A stretch of DNA of 64,000 bases from Ogataea parapolymorpha DL-1 (Eukaryota; Ascomycota; Pichiomycetes; Pichiales; Pichiaceae). Shown piece by piece: positions 62,923-64,000 of the stretch. The stretch covers positions 1,240,001 through 1,304,000 of the forward strand of contig NC_027861.1 in assembly GCF_000187245.1 (NCBI RefSeq), read 5' to 3'. A program made the translations under genes and the position numbers. The notes beneath the pieces were generated by a model. That model saw only the letters and a list, made by a program, of their open reading frames with translations, was not told the origin of the DNA and made no database searches. The first letter of the stretch is position 1; each line of letters opens with the position of its first letter.

Positions 62923-64000
62923 CTACACAATGGTGAACTTGCGCTTGCGCTCGTCCAGGGAATCCTTCAGACCTTCGACCAGACTCCGCTTGAACATCTC
63001 CACCGCCTGGCGCACGCTCATCTCGTTGTCGCCCTCGATCAGCAGGTACAGCTTGGGGTCGTCCTTGGCTCCAGGCTCCTTGCCCGGCCCGTAGTAGCGG
63101 CCCTTGGTGGTGATCGACGTGCCGGTCGCCTCGACCACCTTATTAATGTTGTCCTTATTGGACATGTGCCAACGCGTGCTTTGAGGCAAGTCGTTGATGT
63201 TCATCTTCGCGTGGTGGACGGCAGAGTCCGGACCACGCTTGATGCTGCCAAAGACGACTTGGAAATTGTTCAGCTTGTCGGACGGCACCTCTGCCGTCTC
63301 GTCGTCGTCGTCGTCGTCGTAGTTGGTCTCGGAGCCGTTTTCCCCCTCGTACAGCGTTCTGTCGAGCTTCTTTTTCTGCTCCCTAATTTCGGCCAGCTTC
63401 TCCAGCCCGCGGCCCCCAAACCCAGACCCATACTTCACCTCGCCACGCTTGAGCTTTTCGCGGAACCGGCTCGCAATCTGTGCCAGCTCTGCAGGCGGCT
63501 GCGTGCCCGAAAGCTCCAGCAACCGCACTATGTCGCTGGCACTTCGCTCCTGGTGCCGTGTGACAAACGTGACGGCCGTTCCCGAGCGGCCCGCGCGCCC
63601 CGTGCGCCCCACGCGGTGCACGTAGTCCTCCATGTGGTTGGGCGAGTCGTAGTTGACCACCAAATTCAAATCCTTCACGTCCAAGCCGCGCGACGCAACC
63701 GACGTAGCAACCAATATGTCAATCACGTTGCTCTTGAAATCAGAAATAATGCCGTCCCTGTCAATCTGCTCTTTCCCGCCATGCAGCGACAGCGTCGGAT
63801 ACCCTCTGATGATGAGCTGATTTGCCAGACTGTCGCAGCTGTCCTGCTTGTCGACGAAAATTAATATTTTTCCCGAGTCGCTGCTCTGGAAGCGGGCCAG
63901 AACTTGCAGCAAACGGCCGAATTTCTGCTCCTCGTCCAGAATCTCGAACTGCTGCATGATCTTGTCGTTCACCAGGTTCTTGGCCCCCACAAGCACCTCG
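62923..64000 (-). CDS. PRP5: Prp5-type DEAD-box RNA helicase, C-terminal part (runs off the right edge)
   Basis: At least 359 codons, with no start within the window. The RecA-like domain 2 is present: KILIFVDKQDSCDSLA (motif IV area), TSVASRGLDVKDLNLVVNYD (motif V) and HRVGRTGRAG (motif VI). The tail after the helicase core has GSGFGGRGLEKL, typical of Prp5/DDX46, an Asp run encoded by six GTC-type triplets (63299-63316) and a final helical region (VRQAVEMFKRSLVEGLKDS). Prp5 proofreads U2 snRNP binding at the branch site. Motifs Q to III lie beyond the edge. Confidence 0.88.
   Translation of the reverse strand, partial: EVLVGAKNLVNDKIMQQFEILDEEQKFGRLLQVLARFQSSDSGKILIFVDKQDSCDSLANQLIIRGYPTLSLHGGKEQIDRDGIISDFKSNVIDILVATSVASRGLDVKDLNLVVNYDSPNHMEDYVHRVGRTGRAGRSGTAVTFVTRHQERSASDIVRLLELSGTQPPAELAQIASRFREKLKRGEVKYGSGFGGRGLEKLAEIREQKKKLDRTLYEGENGSETNYDDDDDDETAEVPSDKLNNFQVVFGSIKRGPDSAVHHAKMNINDLPQSTRWHMSNKDNINKVVEATGTSITTKGRYYGPGKEPGAKDDPKLYLLIEGDNEMSVRQAVEMFKRSLVEGLKDSLDERKRKFTIV

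Overview
The window is nuclear DNA from a budding yeast (Saccharomycotina). Every recognisable protein is a fungal housekeeping or regulatory protein. Genes are dense and almost intron-free, and most intergenic gaps are 1-200 bp. CTG encodes conserved leucines (for example the HELLG motif of Vps45 near 59572), which argues against a CTG-Ser or CTG-Ala yeast. The malate synthase reads 555 residues from its first ATG, which I recall as the length published for Hansenula polymorpha. The few introns have a CTAAC branch box only 6-10 nt from the 3' AG. I infer a methylotrophic Pichiaceae yeast such as Ogataea/Hansenula; the genus is an inference.

Layout: 1-5 kb carries the 5' end of an unassigned gene, a Csc1-type channel and Nrp1. 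5.5-12 kb has six plus-strand or regulatory genes: an Efg1-type APSES factor, Rrp8, a Ca3427-like binding-protein fold, a bHLH factor and a coiled-coil protein. 12-17 kb holds malate synthase, the F-box protein Hrt3, a YDR124W-like protein and an unusual Snf1 beta-subunit-like protein without a glycogen-binding domain. 17-25 kb is the divergent pair TRZ1 (tRNA 3' processing) and RRP5 (pre-rRNA processing). 25-35 kb holds a two-TM orphan, ETP1, YPK3, THP3, YUH1, a small coiled-coil orphan, the mitochondrial pyruvate carrier MPC2 (two introns, one 15-nt exon) and TFC1.

35-39 kb keeps a gene cluster also found on S. cerevisiae chromosome XI: BYE1-RPL14-SFT1-CAP1. Between RPL14 and SFT1 lies an apparent intron containing a C/D-box snoRNA whose guide fits the snR87 target in 18S rRNA. 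39-43.4 kb is a more lineage-specific stretch (F-box protein, two unassigned proteins, GATA-rich promoter).

From HBS1 (43.5 kb) to the right edge, twelve successive genes alternate strands without exception: HBS1, UFE1, VPS5, a zinc-cluster factor, RTT10, RTC6, PAN2, TCO89, VPS45, CTI6, ABD1, PRP5. Divergent spacers are as short as 46-86 bp and convergent stops lie 1-39 bp apart. This half looks clearly more GC-rich than the left half. RTT10-RTC6 is also adjacent in S. cerevisiae.

Functional themes are RNA metabolism (RRP8, TRZ1, RRP5, THP3, HBS1, PAN2, RTT10, ABD1, PRP5, snR87), membrane traffic (SFT1, UFE1, VPS5, VPS45) and nutrient/TOR signalling (Snf1-beta-like, YPK3, TCO89, NRP1). I saw no mobile element, tRNA, rRNA, CRISPR array or virus-derived sequence. 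The most notable observation is a set of very small introns, including a 30-nt intron needed to restore the PAN2 N-terminus and a 15-nt coding exon in MPC2.
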